From Methylobacterium sp. J-077 (GTDB taxonomy: Bacteria > Pseudomonadota > Alphaproteobacteria > Rhizobiales > Beijerinckiaceae): a stretch of DNA of 57,841 nt. This document shows positions 7,987-16,976 of this stretch, in pieces (position 1 is the stretch's first letter; each line of letters opens with the position of its first letter). The notes beneath the pieces were generated by a model that saw nothing but the letters and a program-made list of their open reading frames with translations, was not told where the DNA came from and ran no database searches. The DNA is taken from NCBI RefSeq assembly GCF_022829365.1, contig NZ_JAKSYJ010000062.1, forward strand, positions 1 through 57,841, given 5' to 3'. The position numbers were made by a program, and so were the translations under genes.

Positions 7987-8535
7987 ATGAGCACTACGCA
8001 GGACGTTTATGACGATCACGAGAAGGGCTGGCCGTTCGAGGAAGTTTTGAAGGCTGGCCGTGAAGGCGCCCGCGCGCAGCAACGGCGGCTCCAGGAATAT
8101 GTGGCCCAGAACGATCCTGCTCTGGCTGCCGCGCTCGCGATGGAGGCAGCACGTTTCGAAATCGTGTCGCGCACGGTGATCGAGCCGGCGATGCTGGCCT
8201 GTGCCAGTGCGGCGACGCAGCGCGGCTGGCACGTCTGCGTGGTCCGTGACGACGATCTGGATCGGCTGGCCTTGTTCGCGACACCGGGAATCCGCTTCTA
8301 CTGCAGCCGCCAACCGTCCCGCACAGTGGCCGGCGGAGTGATCTGGCCTCCTTGCTTCGTCAGCTTCTATGGAAGTGCCCGGAGCTTGGCCGTGGAAACC
8401 CACGTGGAACTGTCGCAGCTCGACGGAGACGCTGTCCCGACCTACCAGCCGCTGCTCAGTTACCCTGACGTCACGAGCGGGACCGTCCGCGCGGTGCTCG
8501 CCGCCTTCTTCAACGATCTGAAACGCATCGGTTGA
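7987..8535 (+). CDS. Protein X' of unknown function, paralogue of X
   Basis: 182 aa from ATG 7987. It aligns with X (2027-2572) through the RGWHVCVVRDDD and TPGIRFYCSR blocks and the shared C-terminus LKRIG. The N-terminal ~40 residues are different and more basic. The ORF is intact, yet the left end of the tnpB element comes to within about 15 bases of the start codon and the presumed original leader is stranded at 6632. Only a weak AAGGA remains before the ATG. If X' is expressed, transcription or translation signals must come from the element. The family is not recognised; the protein has no signal peptide or membrane segment. Confidence 0.75.
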   Translation: MSTTQDVYDDHEKGWPFEEVLKAGREGARAQQRRLQEYVAQNDPALAAALAMEAARFEIVSRTVIEPAMLACASAATQRGWHVCVVRDDDLDRLALFATPGIRFYCSRQPSRTVAGGVIWPPCFVSFYGSARSLAVETHVELSQLDGDAVPTYQPLLSYPDVTSGTVRAVLAAFFNDLKRIG

Positions 8536-8670
8536 GAGGCCAGGCGTCCCGCAGCTGGACTGGTGATGTGATGCGGATTCCAATCGACCGGCATCCCGCG
8601 CGTGAAAACGTTGCAGCGAAGCCCCACTCAGAGGTCAACGGTCAGCCTGCCAGATGATGTCCTGAGCAGA

Positions 8671-8697
8671 GCTTGTTTGAATCGCTGCATTTGCAGC
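8671..8697. promoter_or_regulatory. Second copy of the 19-nt cassette motif, merging into a small palindrome
   Basis: GCTTGTTTGAATCGCTGCA (8671-8689) matches 3990-4008 at 18 of 19 positions. In this copy its end forms the left arm of a palindrome, GCTGCA-TT-TGCAGC (8684-8697). It lies about 80 bases before the start at 8777. Confidence 0.5.
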
Positions 8698-8776
8698 ACA
8701 ATCTCAGCTGCCCCTATCGTCACCCACCTGTGAATTTTCAAAGTCAGTCGCAGGCCCTGCGCAAAATAGATCCGTC

Positions 8777-9037
8777 ATGCCGAGCAAATCTCTACATCCC
8801 GCGGTGGCAAAAGGCTGTACGCGGGTTCAAATTGAGGCCTTCGAGCGTATCGCCACCGGCGACGATCAAGGTCATGCTCCTGCAACCCTTGCCGCTCTCG
8901 AGAGACGCGGCTTGATCATGCTGCACGAGACGCTCCTGCCAGGCGACTTCGCTGTGCGGGTGAAGGTTCCCGTTGTCCCCCTCGCGGTTCACTACGCCTG
9001 GTGCAGCTGGTGTGCTGAGCAACCTGATCCGAGCTGA
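8777..9037 (+). CDS. Small winged-helix-like protein with a C-terminal WCSWC motif
   Basis: 86 aa from ATG 8777. Residues ~15-50 (RVQIEAFERIATGD, then TLAALERRGLI) look like the recognition half of a winged helix-turn-helix. Small proteins of this shape are common on plasmids and prophages. The end, HYAWCSWCAEQP, contains a C-x-x-C that could bind metal. It occupies, in cassette B, the place after the 19-nt motif that Z occupies in cassette A. It could be a regulator of the cassette. The DNA-binding role is inferred from the pattern only. Confidence 0.6.
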   Translation: MPSKSLHPAVAKGCTRVQIEAFERIATGDDQGHAPATLAALERRGLIMLHETLLPGDFAVRVKVPVVPLAVHYAWCSWCAEQPDPS

Positions 9038-9095
9038 GGCGAAAATATGTCCGTTCGCCCGGGGTCTAGACATCAAAAGAGAAGGCTTCGCTGCC

Positions 9096-10046
9096 ATGAA
9101 AATCGTGTTGGCCGGTCAGCTCGACCGCGTGTACTCGAACGCTCTCGCTCGCTTCGCGGAAGGCGACTGGCGTGAACATGTCGATCCCGCGTGGTACGAG
9201 AAGGACAGGCTGCTCTTCCATCGCGCCGGGACGCTGAGCGCCCTCAGCGACATCGTTGTGACCGCGCCGGATTGGAATCAGCCAGACGACGAAGATGAGG
9301 AGAGCCGTACCGCTCCTCACGGTAAGGACCCGATTTTCGCACCTGGCATGTCGCTCACGAAAGATCTTTGGGCCTCGCTTCACGATGATGCCGCCGGGCT
9401 GGTGGAGGCGGTGGATTTCCTTAGTGGCTATTCTAAGCAGTCTCTCGCAATCCTAGATGAGATCGATACACCGGATGCCTGGGTCGCCAATGACAGTCCT
9501 CGTAGCCTTCGGCGTGCCAGCATCGGGGCGTCCCACGCTTACCTCATCGATCTCCTACTACAGCCGTTCTTGGCTTAGCAGGCGGGCTCTGTCTTGGTGA
9601 TCGCGCAAGCCGATTGTCATGTGCTGGCGGACGTCGCTAAGTTTCTCATCGATAGCGCGCGGCCCCGACCGTTTCCCATACCAGATCTCCGGAATGTCGC
9701 AGCGCAGGACACAACGAGCGCGACGGGCAGGGTCATCAACCTTGGCCTCCAGGATCTCGCGGATATTGAAACCCAGCGACGGACCCCTGGCATCCAGAGT
9801 TATGCTCGGCAGTTGCATACGATCTTGGAGGCGCCGGAGCTCTCCGATGCCGGGCAGTGCCTCGAAGCAGCGCGATCGATCGGAGCACAGTTCACGGGAG
9901 GGGTTGATGACATCGCGGTCGTCATCGAACACGTCGAGATTTTGAACAACACGGACGTGCAGGTCGCAGCGCATAAGAAGGGTCTGATCCGCTGGGCTCG
10001 ACGCAAGTTCAGCCCGCGGGGGCTGCGCACCCTCGTCCTCGCTTGA
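9096..10046 (+). pseudogene. Protein Y', interrupted by one in-frame amber codon (paralogue of Y)
   Basis: One reading frame runs from ATG 9096 to the stop at 10,046, broken only by TAG at 9576-9578. Aligned with Y, the amber falls exactly on a tryptophan: Y has D-A-W-Q and Y' has L-A-stop-Q, so TGG to TAG (one G-to-A change) explains it. Protein similarity to Y continues on both sides (LFHRAG-x-x-SALS before; PFPIPDLRNV after), and no frameshift is seen in 951 bases. Start 9096 matches the Y start by alignment and has AGAAGG upstream. It would encode about 315 residues if the amber were read. It may be a recent pseudogene, or less likely a readthrough or two-part gene. Confidence 0.75.
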
Positions 10047-10273
10047 CGATCTGCTCGGCGTCCCTTCTGCGTAGAAAAGATCAACCGCTCCGGCTCGATC
10101 CGGATAACCAAGTGTCTTCGAGATCCTCGTAGGCAATCCGCACCTGTGGCCGAATTTCACGTGGGGTTCGCCAAGTCGAGCCGAACGGATCCGTCGGCGG
10201 CGTCTGACCGGATTTGCCGAGCACCTTCGCTCATGCGAGCCATCAAACCCCCTTGAGGCATCCTTATGCGCGT

Positions 10274-10306
10274 CGATGTATGCAAACTGGGAATTTGCAT
10301 ACATCG
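10274..10306. promoter_or_regulatory. Perfect 13-bp inverted repeat before the second nucleotidyltransferase copy
   Basis: CGATGTATGCAAA (10,274-10,286) and TTTGCATACATCG (10,294-10,306) are perfect reverse complements around a 7-base spacer. The half-site resembles that at 2730-2758 (ATGTA..TGCAA). Both palindromes stand directly before the start of a nucleotidyltransferase gene, which argues for a shared operator. Confidence 0.65.
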
Positions 10307-10315
10307 GGACGGCCC

Positions 10316-10492
10316 GTGCTTCGTCTGGTCTCGCGTGCGCAGCACAGGCTGACGCCCGAGCTCGTCGCGCAGCGCCTGGACGTACTGTTCGACGTGCGAT
10401 CCTCGGAGATCGGCAGCCCAACGTCGACGCGAGCACGAAAGGGAAGGGGATCGAACCGAGCTCCCGCTCGGATGAGGTCTGGCCTACGCTGA
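10316..10492 (+). pseudogene. 5' remnant of a second GSU2403-type nucleotidyltransferase gene
   Basis: From GTG 10,316, ten bases after the palindrome, the frame reads SRAQHRLTPELVAQRLDVLF and then EIGS. It aligns with the N-terminus of the 2771-3904 protein (SLAQHTLFAELLDQGLEDLF, then ENGS). Similarity fades after about 45 codons and the frame ends at 10,492. Everything downstream (the nucleotidyltransferase fold itself) is missing. The break is therefore close to the right limit of the island. Confidence 0.65.
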
Positions 10493-10710
10493 GCGCACTT
10501 CTCGCGAACCGGAGCCTCACCCAAACTTTCCGCTACTGAAGCGACTGGCCGCTAGAGGGAGGTTTCCGCGGGCCGAGAGCGGGGGACGTCGCTCAAGTGT
10601 CGCGAAGGTCGTTCGATCCGGTGCGGTCAAACTATCCATGGTCTTGCGGGCCAACTCTAAGCCTCAAGAGGTCGAAAGGTGCCGGTTTTGCGGGCGATCT
10701 TCCGTAGCGA
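10493..10710. other. Island/backbone junction zone, no gene seen
   Basis: About 220 bases between the last recognisable cassette sequence and the first codons of the truncated TonB receptor. The in-frame stop at 10,705 separates the two. On the minus strand a short frame ending SLRKIARKTGTFRPLEA could be the tail of a transposase, but I cannot assign it. A transposon end may lie here; the matching left end is outside the window. Confidence 0.45.
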
Positions 10711-12477
10711 GCACACCAGACCTACGCGATCGATGGCGTGCTGCTGAACCAGGCCGGCACCTTCTCCACGGTCACGCGCGATATCGCCGACGTGGAACGG
10801 ATCGAGGTGCTGAAAGGACCGGCCTCGGTGCTGTACGGCCGCGGCGATCCCGGCGGCCTGATCAACATCGTCTCCCGCCAGCCGACCCTCGTGCCGTCCG
10901 GCGACATCAACCTGCAGGCCGGCAGCTTCGGCTTCCGCCGGGTTCAGGGCTCGGTGTCGAGCGCGATCGAGGGCGTGGAGGGCTTGGCCGGGCGCGTCAG
11001 CTTCGCCGGCCAGTCCGACCCGACCTTCCGCAACTTCGGCGACCGGGACAATTCCCGCACCTTCGTAGCCCCGGCCTTCACGTGGAACCCGAGCCCGGAG
11101 ACCCGGGTCTCGTTCCTCGGCGAGTTCACCCGGCTGGACACGCAATACGACGAGGGGCTGGTCGCCCGGAACGGCCGCGTGCCGCTCGACAATATTTCGC
11201 GCTATTACGGCGAGCCGTTCTCCCGCTACAACAGCAACGCGAATTTCGGCCTGCTGAAGGTCGAGCACGACCTCAACGAGAACATCACCCTGCGCGAAGT
11301 GCTCAACGCCCAATGGGGCGGGTTCGACTTCCTGGCGACCCGCGCCACCGGACTCGACAAGACCCAAACCCTCGTGAACCGGCGCGAGACCGCGGGCCAC
11401 TCGACCTACGCCTCGGTCGACAGCCAGACTGAAATGGTGGCCAAGTTCGATCTGCTGGGCTTCCGCCACACCGTGCTCGCCGGGATCGAGTACACCAACG
11501 GCTATCGGCATTCCTACACGACGCAGAGCACCAACTTCCCATCTGTGAGCTTCCAGAATCCGGTCTTCGGGTCGGCCCTCGTGGGCCTGCAATTGCAGGG
11601 TGACCTCAAGCAGAAGAACGAGCTGAACGGCCTCTATGTGCAGGACCAGATCGATCTGGGGCTCGGCTTGCAGTTCCTGGTCGGCGTCCGCTACGACTCC
11701 GGGACGCAGTACTATTTCAACCGCACGCCGACATCACGCACGATCCCGCCCGACCAGCAATTGTCCGGCACCTCGCCGCGCGTCGGCCTGATCTACCGCC
11801 CCGTCGAGCCGCTGACGCTCTATGCGAGCTACACGACCTCGTTCAAGCCGCAGATCGCCAACGTCCTCAACGTCACCAATCCGCCCCCCGAGACCGGCGA
11901 GCAGTACGAGATCGGCAGCCGCCTCGACCTCACCCCCGACCTGACCCTGTCCGCTGCCGCCTTCCGCATCACCCGCAACAACGTCGCCGCCACGGATCCC
12001 AACAACAGCCTCTATTCGGTGATCACCGGGCAGCAGCGGTCGGAAGGCGTCGAGGCCGACCTCGCCGGCGAGATCCTGCCGGGCTGGAAGGTCATCGGCG
12101 CGGTCAGCTTCCTCGATGCGCGGATCACCAAGGACACGACCTACGCTATCGGCAACCGGCTGGTGGGGGCCCCGGCCTTCAGCGGCAGCATCTGGTCGAC
12201 CTACCAGTTCCAGGACGGCGTCCTGCGCGGCTGGAACGTCGGGGCCGGGATCACCTATGTCGGCCGGCGCACCGGCGATCTCAACAACAGCTATACGGTG
12301 GGCGGCTATGCCCGGCTCGACGCGGCCGTGTTCTACGATTTCAACGAGCACGCCCGGTTCTCGATCAACGCGCGCAACCTGACCGACCGGCGCTACATCG
12401 AGCAGCCGTTCAACCAGTTCAACAACCTCCCCGGCGCGCCGCTCTCGGTGCTGGCCACGATCACCGCGCGGCTGTGA
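10711..12477 (+). pseudogene. TonB-dependent siderophore receptor lacking its 5' end
   Basis: About 588 codons remain. Recognisable sequence begins at QTYAIDGVLLNQAGTF and runs into the plug motif RIEVLKGPASVLYG and GGLINIVSRQP, then a full 22-strand-type barrel ending in an aromatic-rich segment with LSVLATITARL. Missing are the signal peptide, the TonB box and the first half of the plug, typically 100-150 residues or more. A stop codon at 10,705 lies just before the homology, and the nearest internal GTG (10,738) would make a product that cannot be exported. The closest subfamily is FhuA/FpvA-like ferric-siderophore receptors. The truncation coincides with the edge of the mobile island, so the receptor was probably cut by insertion or deletion. 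Confidence 0.85.
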
Positions 12478-12518
12478 GGCGGGCGGGATCGCCGACCCAG
12501 GCGTGCGGGCGAATCGCC

Positions 12519-13220
12519 ATGTCCGGATCGATCCGGGGCCTGCTCGGCGCGGCCGCCCTCGCGGCCCTGACGCTGACCGCGTCCGCGGCCGAGCGGCCCC
12601 GGACGGTGCTGATCGTGGTCAAGCCGGACAATCCGCGGATCGCCGCCGACACCGCGATCGCGGCCCATCTCGAGGGGCGCGGATACCGGGTCACGCTGGG
12701 CAGCCAGTACGAGCCGGTGACGCGGGGCTACGACCTCGTCATCCTGTCCTCGAACATCCGCAGCCGCGACCTGCTCGGGGCCTATCGCGATGTCCCGGTA
12801 CCGGTGCTGACCTGGGAGAGCGACCTACTCGACGACCTGGGCATGACCGGCAAGAAGCACGACCGCGACTTCGGCAAGGCGCCGGCCGAGCATTTCGTCT
12901 GGCTGGTCAACGCCCCCCACGCGCTGGCGGCGGGGCTTCGGGCGGGGGTCAACGCGGTCTACGCCAAGGACGCGCCGATGAACTGGGGCAAGCCCGGCCT
13001 CGGCGCCGCGATCATCGCCACGGTGCCGGGCGAGCCCGACCACGCCGTCATCTTCGGCTACGAGGCGGGGGCGACCATGGATTACGAGGCGATCGCCCCG
13101 GCGCGGCGGACGATGTTTCTGCTCGACAACGAGACCTTCGGCACCCTGACGCCCTCCGGTCTCGCCCTGTTCGACGCCGCCGTCGACTGGACCGCCGGGA
13201 CACCGCGCCCGACCGAGTGA
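12519..13220 (+). CDS. Secreted protein of unknown function (ThuA/amidotransferase-like fold possible)
   Basis: 233 aa from ATG 12,519; a GTG at 12,474 overlapping the receptor stop is a weaker choice because it would precede the signal peptide by 15 residues. Residues 1-24 form a clear signal peptide ending ASAA. The mature part alternates beta strands and helices: TVLIVVKPDN, GYRVTLG, YDLVILSS, VPVLTWE, AVIFGYEAG. This resembles the flavodoxin-like fold of ThuA-type proteins; no catalytic Cys is evident. It follows the receptor gene on the same strand and probably belonged to its operon, so a periplasmic role linked to uptake is possible. Confidence 0.7.
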   Translation: MSGSIRGLLGAAALAALTLTASAAERPRTVLIVVKPDNPRIAADTAIAAHLEGRGYRVTLGSQYEPVTRGYDLVILSSNIRSRDLLGAYRDVPVPVLTWESDLLDDLGMTGKKHDRDFGKAPAEHFVWLVNAPHALAAGLRAGVNAVYAKDAPMNWGKPGLGAAIIATVPGEPDHAVIFGYEAGATMDYEAIAPARRTMFLLDNETFGTLTPSGLALFDAAVDWTAGTPRPTE

Positions 13221-13233
13221 GCGTCGGTCGCCG

Positions 13234-14448
13234 TCAGGTCAGCGCACGTCTGGGCTTCGCCTCGGCGGCGACCGGCCCCGCCGTCCGCTCGGTCCCCCTG
13301 CGCCGGGCGGCCGCCCGGCGGCGCAGGATGTAGAGGGTCAGGCCGGTGGCGGCGAAGCCCGGCATGGCCAGCGCCGCGAGGCCGAACAGCAGGGCGAACA
13401 GGTCGCCGAAGAAGCGGCCGCGATGCACCTCCAGGATGTTCTCGACGAGGCGGCGCCCGAGCGGCATGTCGGCGGCGTGCTCGGTGGCGAGCAGCGCCCC
13501 CGTGGTCGCGTCGTAGCGGGCCTCGTTGCGGGCGCTCGGCGCATCGACGCCCTGGGGCAGCCAGCGGATGCGGATCACCTTCGCGTCGCCCCCCGGCAGG
13601 GTCAGGATCGCCAGCCCGGCCTCGCGCCCCTCACCGGCCCGGAACGCCGCCCAGGCGCGGTCGAGGGCAGGCCCGGACCCGGCCTCCGGCAACGGCGGAG
13701 CCGCCCGGCTTCCGGCTGGGCGCGCGGGCTTTGCCCGCTCCGGCGTCCCGGCGAGAAGCCAGGTGGCGCCGTCCTTGACCGACGGATAGGACCAGGTCAG
13801 GCCGGTGAGCGCGATGATCAGGTAGACCGGCGTCAGCCAGGTTCCGGCCACGGCGTGCAGCGACCACCAGCGCGGCCGGCCGGGGCGCGACAGGCTCGGC
13901 TTCAGCCAGATCCGCCAGCGATGGACCTTGGGCCAGCGCAGGTAGAGACCGGTGGCGAGGAACACGATCAGCGCCAGGGTGCAGGCGCCCGTGATGGTCC
14001 GGCCCCAGCCCTTGGAGCCGCCGGGGATCAGCAGCCAGCGGTGCAGGTCCTCCACCGTCTTGAACGCCGCCTCCAGCCGCACCGGGCCGAGCACCGCGCC
14101 GTCATAGGGGTCGGCATAGATCGAGGGCGGCCGCTCCCGGGTCTCGGGATCGCGGGCGAAGCGCACGAACACGCTCGCCTGCGGGTCCTCCGACAGGGTG
14201 AGGATATTCGCCCGGCGCCCCCCGGCCTGGGCGTCGATCCGGGCGGCGAGGGCCGATGGCGCGAGCGGCACGCGATCGCCCGCCTCGACCCGCGTCCGGT
14301 CTCGATTGGCGAAGGCGGTGATCGCCTCCTCGTAGCTCATCAGCGCGCCGGTCAGCCCCATCAGGGCCAGCACGAACCCGGCGGTGAGGCCGAGCGCCCA
14401 GTGCAGGCGGAACAGGACGGTGCGGGGAGAGGGAATCGGCAGCGGCAT
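13234..14448 (-). CDS. PepSY-associated transmembrane protein (iron-uptake type)
   Basis: 404 aa from ATG 14,448. The family spans the inner membrane with about four helices and a large periplasmic part, and often sits beside TonB receptors as a putative ferric-siderophore reductase (PiuB/FegB-like). Seen here: an N-terminal FRLHWALGLTAGFVLALMG helix with the conserved H-W, a periplasmic PepSY-like segment, EDLHRWLL followed by a second helix, WWSLHAVAGTWLTPVYLI with the conserved H, and EVHRGRFFGDLFALLFGLAAL near the end. These conserved histidines are candidate haem or metal ligands. It converges with the receptor/secreted-protein genes, which supports a joint iron-uptake locus. Confidence 0.85.
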   Translation of the reverse strand: MPLPIPSPRTVLFRLHWALGLTAGFVLALMGLTGALMSYEEAITAFANRDRTRVEAGDRVPLAPSALAARIDAQAGGRRANILTLSEDPQASVFVRFARDPETRERPPSIYADPYDGAVLGPVRLEAAFKTVEDLHRWLLIPGGSKGWGRTITGACTLALIVFLATGLYLRWPKVHRWRIWLKPSLSRPGRPRWWSLHAVAGTWLTPVYLIIALTGLTWSYPSVKDGATWLLAGTPERAKPARPAGSRAAPPLPEAGSGPALDRAWAAFRAGEGREAGLAILTLPGGDAKVIRIRWLPQGVDAPSARNEARYDATTGALLATEHAADMPLGRRLVENILEVHRGRFFGDLFALLFGLAALAMPGFAATGLTLYILRRRAAARRRGTERTAGPVAAEAKPRRALT

Positions 14449-14513
14449 CACGATGCCGGCTGCGTAGCAGAGTCCAGCCACGCTTGCGACGCCGCGCCGC
14501 GCATACCCGGGAT

Positions 14514-16082
14514 TCAGGTGATCGGCGCCGGGTTGAACAGGGTTAGGTCGTTGAACAGGCCCCAGCGGTCGGACCAGGGCCGCTTGCGCCCGCTCGCCAC
14601 GTCGAGGATCAGGTGGAACAGCTCCCAGCCGACCTGCTCGATCGTGGCCTCGCCGGTGGCGATGCGGCCGGCATCGAGGTCGATCAGGTCGGACCAGCGC
14701 TCGGCCAGCTCGGTCCGGGTCGCGACCTTGATCACCGGGGCCTGCGCGAGGCCGTAGGGCGTGCCGCGGCCGGTGGAGAACACCTGCAGGGTGATGCCGG
14801 AGGCGAGCTGGAGCGTGCCGCAGACGAAGTCGCTCGCCGGCGTCGCGGCGAAGATCAGGCCCTTCTCGCGCACCCGCTCGCCCGGCGCCAGCACCCCCGA
14901 GATCGCGCCGGTGCCGGACTTGGCGACCGAGCCCAGGGCCTTCTCGACGATGTTGTTGAGGCCGCCCTTCTTGTTGCCGGGCGACGGGTTGGCCCGGCGG
15001 TCGGCCTCGCCCTTGGCCAGATAGGCATCGTACCAGGCCATCTCGCGGATCAGAGCCTGGGCGACCTCCGGGGTCCTGGCCCGGGGGGTCAGGAGGTGGA
15101 TCGCGTCGCGCACCTCCGTGACCTCGGAGAACAGCACGGTGCCGCCGCAGGCCACGATCAGGTCGGCGCAATAGCCGAGCGCCGGGTTGGCGGTGACGCC
15201 CGAGAAGGCGTCGCTGCCGCCGCATTGCAGGCCGACCACCAGCTCGGAGGCCGGGCAGGTCTCCCGCGTCCGGCGGTTCAGCACCTCCAGGCGGGCCTCC
15301 GCCATCGCCAGGATGCTGTCGAGCATCGCGGAAAAGCCCTGGTGGCGCTCGTCCTGGAGGCGGACCACCCCGTCCCCGGCCGCGCCGCCGTCGGGCAGCA
15401 GGCGCTCGGAGACCAGCTTCTCGCAGCCCAGCCCGACCACCATCACTTCGCCGCCGAAATTCGGGTTCTGCGCGAGGCTCTGGAGGGTCCGGATCGGCAC
15501 CACCGCCTCGGGGGCGTTGATGGCGACGCCGCAGCCATAGGCGTGGGTCAGCCCGACCACATCGTCGACGTTGGGGTAGCGCGGCAGCAGCTCCTGCTTG
15601 ATCCGCCGGATCGCCACGTCGAGGGTGCCGGCGACGCATTGCACGCTGATCGAGATCGCCAGGATGTTCTTGGTGCCCACCGACCCGTCCGGGTTACGGT
15701 AGCCCTCGAAGGTGTAGCCTTCGAGCGGCGCTAAGGGGGCCGGCACCCGGGTGGCGAGCTCCAGCGCGTCCAGGGACGGTGCGGTGGGCGTCGCGACCCG
15801 GGATTCCTCGACCCAGGCGCCCCGCGGGATGTTTTGGGTGGCGATGCCGACCACCTCGCCATAGCGGCGCACCGCCCCGCCCTCCGGGATGTCGCTGAGC
15901 GCCACCTTGTGGCCCTGCGGCACGAACTCGGTGAGCCGCAGCCCGTCCGGGAAGGTCGTGCCGGCGGGCAGCCCAAAGGCGTTGACCACGATCGCGACGT
16001 TGTCGCGCGCGCTCAGCCGGATCGTGCGCGGCACGTCCCCGGCCGGGCGGTCGCGGGTCGGGAGGTCGATTTCGGCCTGCAT
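14514..16082 (-). CDS. garD: Galactarate dehydratase
   Basis: 522 aa, close to the 523 aa of E. coli GarD. Galactarate dehydratase removes water from galactarate (meso-galactarate) to give 5-keto-4-deoxyglucarate. Hallmarks are an N-terminal SAF-like domain ([15 protein letters not shown]), [20 protein letters not shown], the [20 protein letters not shown] block, [40 protein letters not shown] and the C-terminal [11 protein letters not shown]. Cysteines at YGCG and QCGGSD are likely metal ligands. Start 16,082 is preferred over ATG 16,088, which would touch its own RBS (GAGGGG). The stop of garL lies 11 bases upstream, so the two are one operon. The full-length GarD signature separates it from altronate dehydratase UxaA. 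Confidence 0.93.
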   Translation of the reverse strand: MQAEIDLPTRDRPAGDVPRTIRLSARDNVAIVVNAFGLPAGTTFPDGLRLTEFVPQGHKVALSDIPEGGAVRRYGEVVGIATQNIPRGAWVEESRVATPTAPSLDALELATRVPAPLAPLEGYTFEGYRNPDGSVGTKNILAISISVQCVAGTLDVAIRRIKQELLPRYPNVDDVVGLTHAYGCGVAINAPEAVVPIRTLQSLAQNPNFGGEVMVVGLGCEKLVSERLLPDGGAAGDGVVRLQDERHQGFSAMLDSILAMAEARLEVLNRRTRETCPASELVVGLQCGGSDAFSGVTANPALGYCADLIVACGGTVLFSEVTEVRDAIHLLTPRARTPEVAQALIREMAWYDAYLAKGEADRRANPSPGNKKGGLNNIVEKALGSVAKSGTGAISGVLAPGERVREKGLIFAATPASDFVCGTLQLASGITLQVFSTGRGTPYGLAQAPVIKVATRTELAERWSDLIDLDAGRIATGEATIEQVGWELFHLILDVASGRKRPWSDRWGLFNDLTLFNPAPIT

Positions 16083-16092
16083 CGCCATCCCC

Positions 16093-16863
16093 TCAGCTTG
16101 TTGTCCGAAAACGCCCGGCCAGGGCCTCGGCGTTGCGCGCGAGCAGCCCAAGATCCGAGCCCACGGCGGTGAACCGGGTGCCGGCCGCGATGTAGCGCTT
16201 GGCTAGTTCCTCGCTCGGCGTGAGGATGCCGGCATGCTTGCCGGCCTTCACGATCCGGCCGATGGCCTCCTCGATGGTGCGGACCACCTCCGGATGGCCC
16301 TGCTGGCCGAGATGGCCGAGGCTGGTGGAGAGGTCGCCGGGCCCGATGAACACGCCGTCGACGCCTTCCACGGCGGCGATCGCGTCCAGATTGTCCAGGG
16401 CGCGGCGCGACTCGACCTGCACGATCACATAGATCTCGGCCTCGCAGCGGGTGTGATAATCGGGGATCCGGCCGAACCGGGCGGCCCGGGGCGCCTGCGA
16501 GAAGCCGCGGATGCCGCGGGGGGCGTAGCGCGTCGCCGCGACCACCCGCTCGGCCTGCGCGGCATCGTCGATATTGGGGATCATCAGCGACTGGGCGCCG
16601 GCATCGAGGATGCGCTTGATAGTGATGGGATCGTCGCTCGGCACCCGCACCACCGGGCTGGTGGCGTTCTCCATCATGGCCTGAAGCTGGACATAGATAT
16701 CCCGCAGGTCGTTGGCCGAGTGCTCCATGTCGAGGAGCAGCCAGTCGAACCCGGCGCCGGCGACGATCTCGGTGGAGATCGGGCTGGCGAGGCTGCACCA
16801 CAGGCCGATCTGCTGGCGCCCCTCGCCGAGGGCGGCCTTGAAGCGGTTGGTGAGTCGGTCCAC
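16093..16863 (-). CDS. garL: HpcH/HpaI-family aldolase, 2-dehydro-3-deoxyglucarate aldolase type
   Basis: 256 aa, the usual length. Class II aldolase with an alpha/beta barrel that splits 5-keto-4-deoxyglucarate into pyruvate and tartronate semialdehyde. Seen: [30 protein letters not shown] (catalytic His region), VVRVPSDDP (Arg of the active site), [16 protein letters not shown] (Glu metal ligand) and [17 protein letters not shown] (Asp metal ligand). It lies directly before garD on the same strand, so the pair would carry out consecutive steps. Tartronate-semialdehyde reductase and glycerate kinase, needed to finish the pathway, are not in the window. Confidence 0.87.
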   Translation of the reverse strand: MDRLTNRFKAALGEGRQQIGLWCSLASPISTEIVAGAGFDWLLLDMEHSANDLRDIYVQLQAMMENATSPVVRVPSDDPITIKRILDAGAQSLMIPNIDDAAQAERVVAATRYAPRGIRGFSQAPRAARFGRIPDYHTRCEAEIYVIVQVESRRALDNLDAIAAVEGVDGVFIGPGDLSTSLGHLGQQGHPEVVRTIEEAIGRIVKAGKHAGILTPSEELAKRYIAAGTRFTAVGSDLGLLARNAEALAGRFRTTS

Positions 16864-16976
16864 GGCGATCCCTCCTGGCGGCCTCGGCCTCTGCGTGCCG
16901 TGAGGCTATCAGGCGCAGCCTTTCCGCCGAAGGTCAAAGCCAAAGGCTGGATCGATCGATGCCGTGGACGCATGGA

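Noticed and set aside
6737..7990. 417-residue open frame on the plus strand over tnpB
   Set aside because: Antisense shadow of tnpB; no domain.
9558..10520. 320-residue minus-strand frame over Y' and the nucleotidyltransferase remnant
   Set aside because: Antisense to Y', which has clear paralogue support; no family resemblance.
14450..15639. N-terminal extension of the PepSY protein into garD
   Set aside because: Out-of-frame reading of garD; low-complexity Arg/Gly sequence. The protein begins at 14,448.
14514..16082. Altronate dehydratase (UxaA) as identity
   Set aside because: Length and end-to-end motifs match galactarate dehydratase GarD instead.
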